Positions 36,701-45,902 are shown, numbered from the stretch's first letter. The stretch: 64,000 bases of DNA from G963664935 sp963664935 (GCA_963664935.2 CAXXSE010000006.1:372001-436000); one strand, 5' to 3'. Notes: generated by a model from the sequence alone, not told the origin. A program made the numbers and translations.

Positions 36701-36715
36701 GGGGTCAGACCCTTT
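36698..36715. repeat. GGGGTCAGACCC palindromic motif, copy 1
   Basis: AAAGGGGTCAGACCCTTT forms the left border of the broken HNH gene. The same 18 bases start the duplicated blocks at 39198 and 42628. Confidence 0.7.
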
Positions 36716-36744
36716 AAGAAAATAGATTTGTGTAAACCTAGGGG

Positions 36745-37064
36745 TCAGACTCGATAGATAGAATGTAGAGCAACGAATAACAATGTTTCGCAAACCGGAA
36801 ATCTTGGAACACAAGATATAATTATGCCTCAATGGCAAATTAGTGAGAACACAAAACGGAGTCAGCTCGCAAATTCCGAATGAATTTGAGAAACTAAAAG
36901 ACGGAGGAGTTGTTACGATAATTGAAAGAGCGAGGGTATGAGCTAAAAAAGCGCAAACGGAAAAAATACAGCATTACGACTACCATGCTTTTTATAACGA
37001 ATCGGTCCACCCGATCAACGGGTGAATTCGGGTGTATTGCACCACAGAGGAAAATGATTAACCT
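36745..37064. other. Gene-free stretch
   Basis: I see no gene or clear signal here apart from a second GGGGTCAGAC motif at its left edge. Confidence 0.4.
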
Positions 37065-37538
37065 ATGAAACCTCGCGTATACATCGAAACATCCATAATC
37101 AGTTACCTGACAGCTCGACCCTCGAATGATATTCGGTCTGCGGCACGTCAGAATTCAACGCTTGATTGGTGGCAGAAGCATTCTTCGGCGTTTGAGCTGT
37201 TTGTGTCTGAATATGTGCTTACGGAAGCGGCTGGTGGAAATCCTGATGCAGCAGCAAGAAGGCTTGAGGCTCTTAATGCGTTTCCAATTTTGGAGATAAC
37301 AAATAAAGTAAAAGAGATATCTCAATCATTACTACATAAAGGCGCGTTACCTCAAAATGCTGAATTAGACTCATTCCATATTGCAGTTGCTGCCGCTCAC
37401 GGTATGGAGTACCTTTTAACTTGGAATTGCAAACATATTGCAAATGCCATTATGCGTCCAAAAATAGAAATTGTTTGTGCATTTTCTGGCTGCGAGCCAC
37501 CAATCATTTGCACCCCCGATGAACTCATGCAGGAGTAA
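37065..37538 (+). CDS. PIN-domain toxin (VapC-like)
   Basis: The 157-residue protein begins RVYIETSIISYLTARPS, a PIN start of the subgroup with E in place of the usual D. It has a second acidic cluster (ELDSFHIAVAAAHGMEYLLTWNCKHIAN), which is typical of this PIN subfamily. The final IICTPDELM is also common there. It is probably a ribonuclease toxin neutralised by the small protein encoded 5 bases downstream. No lesion is visible. Confidence 0.8.
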   Translation: MKPRVYIETSIISYLTARPSNDIRSAARQNSTLDWWQKHSSAFELFVSEYVLTEAAGGNPDAAARRLEALNAFPILEITNKVKEISQSLLHKGALPQNAELDSFHIAVAAAHGMEYLLTWNCKHIANAIMRPKIEIVCAFSGCEPPIICTPDELMQE

Positions 37539-37543
37539 ATATT

Positions 37544-37726
37544 ATGTGGCAAGACCCCGTAGTTCAGGAAACTCATAAACTTAGAGAGGAATACGCTGCA
37601 AAGTTCGGTGATGATTCAGAGGCTATGTTTCAGGATATTCTTAAACGCCAAGCGCTACACAAAGAGCGTTTAGTGTCATTTCAGCCACGCAAGCCTAGAG
37701 TCTTGTCCAATATGAAATGGCCCTGA
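37544..37726 (+). CDS. Antitoxin-like small protein, 3' end altered by an IS
   Basis: The protein MWQDPVVQETHKLREEYAAKFG.. is the usual companion of this PIN subgroup (pattern DP.V.E....REEYAA.F..D). The coding part ends at FQPRKPR. The remaining residues (VLSNMKWP) and the stop come from the end of the insertion sequence that begins at 37699. Because family members are only slightly longer, it may still function. Confidence 0.6.
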   Translation: MWQDPVVQETHKLREEYAAKFGDDSEAMFQDILKRQALHKERLVSFQPRKPRVLSNMKWP

Positions 37727-37796
37727 ACGGGAGCCGTGATTCCAACGTGAAACGGCCCTGTACCTGAGGAGTAATTTCTGCTCATGATGGTCACCT

Positions 37797-38126
37797 ATGG
37801 TGATCTATATGAGTGACAAAAAGATAAAAACATTGGATGACGTCCGCATCTTTCTCGAAGGAACTGTGGAGGTTGAGTTTTCAATTACCAACAAGGAAGA
37901 GCGCTACCAGTGGATTCGGCGTACATTGGTCAAATTCAGTTATATCTCTTGCAGCAAGAACGGTAAGGGATTGATCATCCGCTATCTGGAGCAGGTGAGT
38001 GGCTATTCTCCACGGCAAGTGAAACGGCTGGTACAGCAATACAAAAAACCGGATACATCAAGCGCCAACAGCGTACAGCATCGGGATTTGAACGCTTCTA
38101 CCGCCCTGAGGACGCAGTGCTGTTAG
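37797..38126 (+). CDS. Transposase N-terminal frame (OrfA)
   Basis: The 109-residue frame holds a helix-turn-helix (GLIIRYLEQVSGYSPRQVKRLVQQYKK) that should bind the element ends. After QYKK the codons AAA AAA CCG form a run of six A. A -1 slip there continues as KTGYIKRQQRTASGFERFYR, then PEDAVLLAETDK, directly into the second frame. I therefore read this as the first part of one transposase made by frameshifting, not as an independent protein. Confidence 0.75.
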   Translation: MVIYMSDKKIKTLDDVRIFLEGTVEVEFSITNKEERYQWIRRTLVKFSYISCSKNGKGLIIRYLEQVSGYSPRQVKRLVQQYKKPDTSSANSVQHRDLNASTALRTQCC

Positions 38127-39049
38127 CTGAGACCGACAAGCTCCATGGGACACTCTGCGGTGCAGCCACCAAGAAGATCTGTGAGCGGATGCTTTTGATC
38201 TATGAGGATTATCGCTATGAGCGCTTAGCAAAGATTTCGGTTGCCCATCTCTATAATCTTCGTCATTCTACGTGTTATCAACGACAGCGCCGCCAGTTTG
38301 ATAAAACCGCTTCAAAACGCTCTCAGATAGGCGAGCGACGAAAACCCAATTCAGAAGGTAAACCAGGCTTTCTACGGATCGACACAGTCCATCAGGGCGA
38401 CCTGGATGGGATCAAAGGGGTTTACCATATCAATGCGGTTGATGAAGTCACGCAATTTGAATGTATATTCTCCGTAGAACGGATTACTGAGCGTTTCATG
38501 ATTCCGGTCCTGGAGATGCTGATCGAAATCTTCCCTTTTGTCATCCTGGCATTTCACGCGGATAACGGTTCGGAATACATCAATCATACCGTGGCAAAAC
38601 TGCTCGGAAAGCTCCATATTGACCTGACCAAATCACGCCCACGCCATTCCAACGACAATGCACTCGCCGAGTCCAAGAACGGAACCATCATCCGCAAACA
38701 TCTGGGGTACGACCATATCCCGGGGTACTGGGCGCCTCAACTTAATGAATTTCACAGAGAGTATTTCAACCCCTATATCAACTTCCATCGTCCTTGCTTT
38801 TTTCCTGTCCCAAAAGAAGACAACAAAGGAAAGGTGAAAAAGAGCTATCCCTACAAGTTAATGATGACACCCTACGAGAAGCTCAAATCATTACCTGATG
38901 CAAACCAATATCTCAAACTGGGGACCACCTTTAAAAAGCTGGATGCAATTGCCTTCTCAATCAGCGACAATGACGCAGTCAAACAGATGAATGAGGCCAA
39001 ACGTAAACTTTTCAAAACCATCTTTGAGCAGGAGCGGAGTATTGCCTGA
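38117..39049 (+). CDS. Transposase catalytic frame (OrfB, DDE/rve domain)
   Basis: The 310-residue frame carries the DDE triad in FLRIDTVHQGD, AFHADNGSEYIN and NDNALAESKNG. The aromatic YWAPQLNEFHREYFNPYINFHRPC region found in integrase-core transposases of the IS481/IS3-like superfamily follows. The frame is intact and probably expressed through the A6 slip described for OrfA. I cannot place it more precisely within the IS families. Confidence 0.85.
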   Translation: MLLAETDKLHGTLCGAATKKICERMLLIYEDYRYERLAKISVAHLYNLRHSTCYQRQRRQFDKTASKRSQIGERRKPNSEGKPGFLRIDTVHQGDLDGIKGVYHINAVDEVTQFECIFSVERITERFMIPVLEMLIEIFPFVILAFHADNGSEYINHTVAKLLGKLHIDLTKSRPRHSNDNALAESKNGTIIRKHLGYDHIPGYWAPQLNEFHREYFNPYINFHRPCFFPVPKEDNKGKVKKSYPYKLMMTPYEKLKSLPDANQYLKLGTTFKKLDAIAFSISDNDAVKQMNEAKRKLFKTIFEQERSIA

Positions 39050-39197
39050 TTTGCCTCTTCAGGTAGATTCTCTACCCCTCTGTTTCAGGGCCATTTATAG
39101 ATTGGAATAGACTAAGTAGGGCTGACCATTCCATTAGAAAAAAAGGGGATAGATTTATTAAGCTACAGTTCTAGCATCTTTAGTATTAGCTGAAAAC

Positions 39198-39464
39198 AAA
39201 GGGGTCAGACCCTTTAAAAAATAGATTTGTGAGACAGATGAGTCCGAATACCTCGTTTTTCTTCTCGGCGAGTAGGAGTTTGAGGTAGGTGGTTGTGTGC
39301 TCCGGCGAGGTAAGTGACTCACCTGGTTGGTGTTTTTCTGCGAGGATGGTCAGGGCGAGCTTGATCACCGTTTCTTTCTCCTGATCATTGAGCTGGTAAG
39401 CGGTATAGGTTTGAAAACGATTACCGCTACCGGTAACCAGCAATTTAATCGATGCAAGTGTCAT
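39198..39464 (-). pseudogene. RadC-family (JAB domain) N-terminal remnant, copy 1
   Basis: MTLASIKLLVTGSGNRFQTY, then LTSPEHTTTYLKLLLAEKKNEVFGLICLTN, matches the start and first part of the JAB domain of short RadC proteins. The sequence is cut before the catalytic HxH. The cut coincides with AAAGGGGTCAGACCCTTT. The block 39198-39535 is repeated at 42628-42963 with about 90% identity. Confidence 0.7.
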
Positions 39465-39535
39465 GGTTATTCCCCACTGCCTCCATGCGGCGAAGGCTTG
39501 CGCCTCCAAGTCGGAGTGGTTTTTTGAAAAAAAAG

Positions 39536-39940
39536 GGGGTCAAGACACTTGCTTCACAATACTGTTTATCGTCTTAAAACCTAGAAGCCTAGGACGAGGT
39601 CCCGAATTGAGAATAAATAGTCTATCGTATCCTGTCCCCTCTAAAAATAGACTCGTGTGTCAAAATGCCTGTTAAAAAAATTATGGGGAAATCCGGGGAC
39701 ACAATACCTAACTCCGACAAGGAAGAATTTCGTAGTCTTATACTCGATAAGGCTTAAGTCGCCAGCATCCAACCGCTCAACCGATCCACGCCTAGCTCCA
39801 ACTATACGCCGCAATTCCCAATCCATTTCTGTGGCTTTAATAACTGGTCATTTGGAACTTTGCCATACGATAAGTCAGGGTCCACGCTACCACGAGTCTT
39901 CGGGTTTCACAACATCAGATATGATGTTATATTTGATAGC
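39536..39940. other. Gene-free stretch before a toxin-antitoxin pair
   Basis: It contains a GGGGACACAATACCTAACTC-type repeat near 39695, which is commonly found with IS200-like transposases. No gene is recognised. Confidence 0.4.
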
Positions 39941-40360
39941 ATGTTTGTTTTAGATACCAATGTTTTGGTGGCGGCTTTTCGCTCGAAACAAGGTGCAAGT
40001 TTTAAAATCCTGAGAGGGAGTGTAGACGGCAAAATCTTAGGGATGGCCTCAGTTGCGCTGATGCTGGAGTACGAAGAAGTCCTATCGAGAGACGAGCAAT
40101 TAAGGCAATTTTGGTCTGGAACGGATGATATCGAAAAAGTGCTCAATGTTCTGGCGATACGCCTACGACCCATAGCAACATACTACAGCTTGCGTCCGGT
40201 TCTAAACGACCCAAAAGATGAACATGTTTTGGAATGTGCAATCAATGGCGTGGCAAAATCCATTGTGACATTTAATACTACCGATTTCATTCTGGGTGCG
40301 AAGCAGTTTGATATCGAAATCATTAAACCAAATGAATTTCTTGAGAGGTACCTATTATGA
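39941..40360 (+). CDS. PIN-family toxin component (COG1569-type)
   Basis: From ATG 39941 the 139-residue protein reads FVLDTNVLVAAFRSKQGASF and later MLEYEEVLSR, RPVLNDPKDEHVLECAINGVA and SIVTFNTTDFI. This is the pattern of the putative toxin-antitoxin PIN family with its D, E and D residues in place. It overlaps the RHH antitoxin gene by four bases (ATGA). It is complete and probably functional. A fragment of a related toxin lies at 41483. Confidence 0.85.
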   Translation: MFVLDTNVLVAAFRSKQGASFKILRGSVDGKILGMASVALMLEYEEVLSRDEQLRQFWSGTDDIEKVLNVLAIRLRPIATYYSLRPVLNDPKDEHVLECAINGVAKSIVTFNTTDFILGAKQFDIEIIKPNEFLERYLL

Positions 40361-40587
40361 GCTCCTATTCATTGCGTATCCCCGATGACCTTATGAAAGA
40401 GGCGAAAAAGTTGGCGAAACAAAATCACACGTCATTGAATCAATTTTTTCTAGCCATCATCGCGGAAAAAATTGGGGAAGCCAAAACAAAGCAATATTTT
40501 GAGAGCCGCGCTCAATTGGCGGACACTGATGCAGTACAAGCAATTCTTGAGCGTGTTCCCGACGTGCCTGTTGACGAACATCGATAA
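40357..40587 (+). CDS. Ribbon-helix-helix antitoxin
   Basis: The 76-residue protein MSSYSLRIPDDLMKEAKKLA, then NHTSLNQFFLAIIAEKIG, is a typical MetJ/Arc-type ribbon-helix-helix domain with a C-terminal tail for toxin binding. It is the second gene of the pair and overlaps the toxin stop. Confidence 0.85.
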   Translation: MSSYSLRIPDDLMKEAKKLAKQNHTSLNQFFLAIIAEKIGEAKTKQYFESRAQLADTDAVQAILERVPDVPVDEHR

Positions 40588-40789
40588 TCGATTACTCTTG
40601 TGCAAATCGTTGCAGAAATAGGCAAACGGGACACCCAGTAGCCAGCTGTTGTAAATGGCATTTCGATCAGACTCGATGGATTATAGCTATTTGAAACAGC
40701 AAGGTTTTTTGATCTACATCCTGTCGATCGATTTCGGCCCGATCAATTCGCCGCTCTCGGATGACACTGAAATAGCAATATTCAATAAC

Positions 40790-41110
40790 TCAATATTTTT
40801 CCCGATCCAGTCGCCGATAACTAATCGCCTCGCTCAAATGCTTTACTGAGATTGAAGCCGATTCATCCAAATCGGCGATGGTTCGCCCGAGTTTGAGAAT
40901 CCGATGGTAAGCCCGGTGGGATAAACCCAGTCGATTGACGGCTTGTTCGAGTAGTTGATGTCCTTCGTTACTAATCGAACAATATTTTTTTATTTCGGGA
41001 GGACTCAGCATCGAATTTTGTTTTCCACATCGTGATAGCGCCCGTGTTCGGGCGTCGACAATCCGCTTTCTAATTGTGTTGCTGGATTCCTCCTGGGTTT
41101 GCGGGTTGTG
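40790..41110 (-). pseudogene. ComM-like helicase, C-terminal fragment (second copy)
   Basis: The fragment reads NTIRKRIVDARTRALSRCGK, LLEQAVNRLGLSHRAYHRIL, KLGRTIADLDES and ISVKHLSEAISYRR, the last ~100 residues of the YifB/ComM family. It is similar to but clearly diverged from the comM gene at 43.7 kb. It is truncated where the IstB fragment begins on the other strand. Confidence 0.8.
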
Positions 41111-41117
41111 TCCCCTT

Positions 41118-41366
41118 TTTTCATTGGATGATTGGGGCTTACAAAAACTCTCGGCACCCCAGAGAAATGATCTCATGGAAATTATTGAGGATCGTTATGG
41201 ATTACGTTCTACCTTGATTGCCAGCCAACTGCCGGTTGAACATTGGCATGACTGCGTAGGCGATGCCACGCTTGCGGATGCGATTCTTGACCGACTTCTA
41301 CACAATGCTCAACGACTTTTACTCTATGGAGAATCAATGCGAAAAACCACTGACACAATTGACTGA
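41118..41366 (+). pseudogene. istB: IS21-family helper ATPase IstB, C-terminal remnant
   Basis: SLDDWGLQKLSAPQRNDLME, then RYGLRSTLIASQLPVEHWHD and DATLADAILDRLLHNAQRL..GESMRK, is the exact IstB C-terminal pattern starting at Walker B. IS21 end-like sequence continues to about 41460, followed by a truncated PIN gene. The element evidently inserted into that gene and then lost most of itself. Confidence 0.85.
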
Positions 41367-41482
41367 TCGTGACCGATTAGTGTAAAAATCACCCTACCAG
41401 TGTTTTTGCAATGTGCAACCGGTCACGTTCCCCGGAATGACCGGTCATTTTCAGCGGAATAGTCACCTTTCTAGAATCTGTT

Positions 41483-41689
41483 ATGAATACAGCTGAGCAT
41501 GTAGTTATAACCAAGCATACAAATGTCTGCCAAGACCCACGCGATAACAAGTTCCTTGAAGTTGCCGTATCGGGAAACGCGAACTATCTCATTACCGGCG
41601 ACAACGACTTGTTGGTTCTTAATCCATACGAAGGAATACAAATCATCACACCGAGATATTTCCTCGAACTCCAAAGAAAAGCCGCATGA
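41483..41689 (+). pseudogene. PIN-family toxin, C-terminal remnant
   Basis: CQDPRDNKFLEVAVSGNANY, then LITGDNDLLVLNPYEGIQII, is the second half of the COG1569 PIN family, with its D-D pair. The first half and start are absent, replaced by the end of the IS21 remnant. No antitoxin remains next to it. Confidence 0.75.
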
Positions 41690-41713
41690 CCAATTTTCAA
41701 AAATAGGAAAATA

Positions 41714-42667
41714 ATGGAAAAACTTACGGATTTTAAGCCAATAAAGCACCTTGAATTACCAGGATTGGGAGAGATTACTTGTCGCGGATTAACGGTAATT
41801 GTTGGGCCTAACTCGTCAGGAAAAAGTCAGCTTCTACGGGATATTCAGGAAAGAATATCAGGGGAACCGAGAGACCTTGTTGTTGCTTCCAATTTAGAAA
41901 TTGAAACACCAGACCATCAACCGTTCTTAGAATGTTTAATAAAAGAAGGCTACATCTATAGTGCTTGGGACGATAACGATCAGGAACAATATGTTTCCAA
42001 GACAACGTATCTGGGTACAGGCCAGGGTGCTCAGAATGTAGCTTCTCAACAACTGGAGAGATGGAGAAATACGTCAGAAACAGCTACCTCTAGAAAACGT
42101 AAAAATGAATATTTTGCCTGGACTAGCAAATTTTTAGTTACGGCTTTATTTCTCGAAAATCGCTTAACTAGTCTAACTTCGGTAAATACGATTGATTTCG
42201 AAACTCAACCACCCGTTAATGATCTCCATGCCCTTCACTTAAATGACGGTGCTCGGCAAGAGCTAACAAAGGAGTCGCAAAGAGCCTTTTCTAAAGCCAT
42301 TTGGTCTGATACTACCAGAGGGAATAAGTTGTGTCTGAGAATTAGCGAGGGTGGGCAAGTGCCCAGTGCAGAATCTCGCTTGTCAGTACCCGAAATGAAA
42401 AAATATCGCACCATAGAGTCAGAGGGTGATGGTATGAAATCTTATATAGCAACTGTCATCTCCGTTTTGTTAGGTCGCAGACCCGTTAGCGTAATAGATG
42501 AACCTGAGATGTGTCTTCACCCACCACAATCCTATAACCTTGGACAATTTATAGGTAAAAAAGCCACATCAGATCAAACGGCTACATTTGTGGCTACTCA
42601 TAGTAGTCAAATCCTTCGCGGGAAAATAAAGGGGTCAGACCCTTTAAAAAATAGATTCGTGAGATAG
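41714..42667 (+). pseudogene. OLD-like/AAA_15 ATPase truncated by a radC-fragment block
   Basis: The frame has Walker A (VIVGPNSSGKSQLLRDI, about residue 30), an ABC-type signature region (ESEGDGMKSYIATVISVL), Walker B (VSVIDEPEMCLHPPQ) and the H-loop ATHSSQIL. This pattern belongs to the OLD-family ATPases used in antiphage systems and related nucleases. Immediately after ATHSSQILRG the sequence enters the AAAGGGGTCAGACCCTTT block and stops 13 codons later. Any TOPRIM or other effector domain that followed is gone. A partner gene is not visible. Confidence 0.7.
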
Positions 42668-42894
42668 ATGAGTCCGAATACCTCGTTTTTCTTCTCGGCA
42701 AGCAGGAGTTTTAGGTAGGCGATTGTCTGCTCCGGTGAAGTGAGTGACTCCCCTGGTTGGTGCCGTTCTTTAAGGATGGTCAGGGCGAGTTTGATCACCG
42801 TTTCTTTCTCCTGCTCATTGAGTTGGTCGGTGGTATAGGTTTGAAAACGATTACCGCTACCGGTAACCAGCAATTTAATAGATGCAAATGTCAT
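42628..42894 (-). pseudogene. RadC-family N-terminal remnant, copy 2
   Basis: It has the same structure as the copy at 39198: MTFASIKLLVTGSGNRFQTY, LTSPEQTIAYLKLLLAEKKN, cut at the same base. It lies inside the broken OLD-like ATPase gene. The duplicated block also includes the upstream GAGTCGGAGTGGTTTTTTGA segment up to 42963. Confidence 0.7.
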
Positions 42895-43220
42895 GGTATT
42901 TCTCCACTGCCTCCATGCGCCGAAAGCTTGCGCCTCCGAGTCGGAGTGGTTTTTTGAAAAGGATCGTCTGAGTTTCAGACTACTTGTGAGGGATCGGTTG
43001 TCAAGCGATTGACGAGAGGTGCGGTTTTAGTAAACTTGAGGGAATGAACTGGGGGCATTGCTGTAGGAAGTAAGACGTTCGTCAACGAAATCAAGGAAAA
43101 ACTTCAACCAAAACTATTGGGTCGAAATGTGAGGGGGAAGGACGATCATTACGAACTGAGAGAGTAGAGGGCTTATTACAATGCCAATATTGGACCTAAA
43201 AAAGGACTTCTAAGCACTGA

Positions 43221-43687
43221 AAATGCGTTTTATTTAGTCCTAAATCCGCAATAATCAATAGAATAGATTGGTCCGACCCAGTTCTCGTAGAAATGGATGA
43301 AATGCAGACTTACATTGGCGTAAAAAAAACGATTGCTGGATCTGGATTGCTGTTGATCGACATGGAAAGCGCTTTCTCTCGTGCGTTGTGGGCTCCCGCG
43401 ACACGGAAACTGGGCGAGCATTATTGGAAGCCATCAAAACCACCCGCATAAAAGGTGTGATGAGCGACTATTGGAGCCCTTATGAAAAGTTTATCCCGAC
43501 TGAATTACAGACACAATCCAAAGCTGAAACCTATCCGGTAGAAGGCTATAACAGCTTATTTAGACACTTTCTTGCCCGCTTACGCCGAAAGTCTAAGTGC
43601 TATAGCAAAAGCCAGGAAATGCCTAAATATTCAGTCCTGCTTTTAATGCTCAAATGGAACGGAGAATTAGGAACTATACTTGCCTAA
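43221..43687 (+). pseudogene. insB: IS1-family transposase (InsB) remnant with frameshift
   Basis: VEMDEMQTYIGVKK passes, after a frameshift in an A-run near 43325, into DCWIWIAVDRHGKRFLSCVV. GSRDTETGRALLEAIK and SKAETYPVEGYNSLFRHFLARLRRKSKCYSKS, the conserved IS1 transposase C-terminus, follow. The first ~100 residues are missing. A 65-base unit before it (43221-43286) is also present at 29241. Confidence 0.85.
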
Positions 43688-43720
43688 CAATGCCTGTTAT
43701 TCAATGTGGTTTTTATTTAT

Positions 43721-45232
43721 TCAATAATTTTTCCGATCAAGTCGGCGATATCCTATCGCTTCGCTTAAATGCTTGATAGAGATAGCTTCCTATTTCCCTA
43801 AATCGGCTATTGTCCGCGCTAGTTTGATAATGCGATGGTAAGCTCGATGGGACAAACCCAGCTTGTTGACCGCTTGTTCAAGGAGTTGATGTCCCTCGGA
43901 AGTAATAGGACAATACTTTTTTAATTCTCCGGGTGTCAGAATTGCATTTTGTTTGCCGCATCGCGATAAGGCACGATTTCGTGCATCAATAACCCGCGTT
44001 CGGATTGTGTGACTGCTTTCTTGGTCTTGGGTTTGATCGTTCCGCAGAAGTCGATGGGAGACTCTAGGAACTTCGATATGAATATCGATACGATCCAAAA
44101 GCGGACCGGATATACGGGCGCGATATCGTTTAATGTGATCGGGTGTGCAATGACATCGCCCACTTTGGTCACCGAGGTAGCCACACGGACACGGATTCAT
44201 CGCGGCGATAAGCTGAAATCGAGCTGGGAATTCCGCTCGATGGTTGGCCCGTGAAATGGTGACGTGCCCGGTTTCCAGCGGTTCGCGCAAAACTGCTAAA
44301 ACCTTTCGCTCGAATTCCGGTAATTCGTCTAGAAACAATGTGCCGTTGCGCGCCAAGGAAATTTCACCGGGTTTCGGGTTATTTCCGCCGCCCACCAATG
44401 CCGGGGCCGATGCCGTGTGGTGATGGCTGCGAAACGGCGGTTGACGCCAGAGATCAGGTTTTAAACCGAGGTCGCTGATTGAAGCGATAGCCGCGGTTTC
44501 CAATGCTTGAGCTTCCGTCAGTGGTGGTAAAATCGACGGTAGCCGCGCCGCCATCATCGATTTGCCTGTACCAGGGGGGCCCAGCATCAGAAGATTATGG
44601 GCGCCCGCGGCGGCGACCTCGAAAGCCCGTTTGACGTGGTACTGACCGTGAACATCACGAAAGTCCAGGCAATCTTTGGGAGCGGATTGCAATGGAGTGG
44701 ACAGCACGGGGTTCAACAACTTTTGACCGTTGATATGCGCGCAAACCTCAAGCAGGTGATTTGCCGCCAGGACTTGGGCGTCGGTTACCAAAGCGGCTTC
44801 TTGTGCATTGGCCGATGGAATAATCAACTTTCGCTCGGCTTCGCGGGAGGCAAGCGCGACTGGCAAGGCGCCACTGATCGCCCGCAATTCTCAACTCAAT
44901 GACAATTCTCCCGCACATTCAAAGGCATCTAAATAGTCGTTATTGAGTTGGCGTGAGGCGGCGAGGATGCCCAGAGCAATAGGCAAATCGAAGCGACCGC
45001 CTTCCTTGGGTAAATCCGCTGGCGCCAAGTTGACGGTGATCCGCGAAGATGGGAATTTAAACCGTGAATTTTGTATGGCCCCACGAACCCGGTCCTTACT
45101 TTCCTTCACCGCGGTCTCCGGCAATCCGACGATCGAGAGACTGGGCAAACCGTTTGAAATGTGTACTTCGACGGTTACCAGAGGCGAATGGATGCCCTGT
45201 CCTCCCCGGCTAAAGACTGTAGCCAGAGACAT
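43721..45232 (-). pseudogene. comM: ComM (YifB) competence helicase with two in-frame stops
   Basis: ComM is an AAA+ helicase for branch migration during natural transformation. One phase of 503 residues covers the whole family: the N-terminal Lon-like domain (VEVHISNGLPSLSIVGLPE), Walker A (LMLGPPGTGKSMMAARL), Walker B (NGTLFLDELPEF), the zinc-type loop (NPCPCGYLGDQSGRCHC) and the C-terminal domain ending LSEAIGYRRLDRKNY. A TGA at 44891-44893 replaces the Gly of the SLSGELRA motif. A TAG at 43790-43792 follows IADLGK. Two independent nonsense codons show that the gene is dead. The loss would affect integration of diverged DNA during transformation, if the organism is competent. Confidence 0.9.
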
Positions 45233-45329
45233 ACTGAGATTTTATACCTTCGCGGTTGATGAAGCTGGATTGATGCGTCAAATTATTTAGATCGCCTTCC
45301 AAAAGTGGTGATATGGGACTTAACCTCGG

Positions 45330-45902
45330 TCACCTTAACTTTTCCGTCGTGTGCGTCAGCTTTGCGCCTAAATTAACAATCGCTTGTTGTTGTTTTGCGT
45401 CAACTAATGATCCATCCTCGTCAAATGCTTTAAATGCTTGGGGGATAACCTGTTGATCCGGTATAACAAATACACCAATATTGGCTAATAGCATCCTCAA
45501 AAATACGAGTCCGCGAATTCCTCCCAGTTTACCGGGCGAAGCCGCCATGATCGCCGCTACTTTTCCCCGATATGCCACTAACGGTAGCTCATTGTCCGAT
45601 TCGGACCGCGAAGCCCAATCAATTGCATTCTTTAGCAAGGGACTGAAAGCGCTGTTGTATTCGGGTGACGCGATTAGAAAACCATCGTGTTCGATCAATA
45701 GATTTTTAAATTTACGGGCTTGTTCCGGCATTCCCTCCGTTGATTCTAAATCTTCGTTGAAGATAGGCATTGGATAATCGGCTAAATCAATTAGAGTAAC
45801 CGTAGCTCCCGCGCTCTCGGCTCCTGATGCGGCGATCTTTACCAGTTTTTTATTGTACGAAATTTTCCTGCTACTTCCAGCAAAGGCTATTATTCTGGGC
45901 AT
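45330..45902 (-). CDS. NADPH-dependent FMN reductase family protein
   Basis: The 190-residue flavodoxin-like protein begins IIAFAGSSRKISYNKKLVK with the phosphate-binding loop. It has the family signature FLIASPEYNSAFSPLLKNAIDWASR and the GLVFLRMLLANIGVFVIP segment. It reduces FMN, or quinones or chromate in some members, with NAD(P)H in the cytoplasm. It is monocistronic between comM and the tolC-like gene. The substrate cannot be told from the sequence. Confidence 0.88.
   Translation of the reverse strand: MPRIIAFAGSSRKISYNKKLVKIAASGAESAGATVTLIDLADYPMPIFNEDLESTEGMPEQARKFKNLLIEHDGFLIASPEYNSAFSPLLKNAIDWASRSESDNELPLVAYRGKVAAIMAASPGKLGGIRGLVFLRMLLANIGVFVIPDQQVIPQAFKAFDEDGSLVDAKQQQAIVNLGAKLTHTTEKLR

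Larger units (their letters stand above)
37699..39113 (+). mobile_element. Complete insertion sequence with DDE integrase-type transposase
   Basis: The termini AGTCTTGTCCAAT and, read inward from the right, AGTCTATTCCAAT are inverted repeats, each followed by a GGCCCTG block. Two overlapping frames encode the transposase. The length is 1415 bases. I could not identify a convincing target duplication. A 227-base derivative lies in flgK at 1251-1477. Confidence 0.8.

Noticed and set aside
12895..44893. Reassignment of TAG or TGA as a sense codon
   Set aside because: Intact genes in the same window end at TAG and TGA with proper family lengths. The broken codons also stand for different residues, and TAA is among them.
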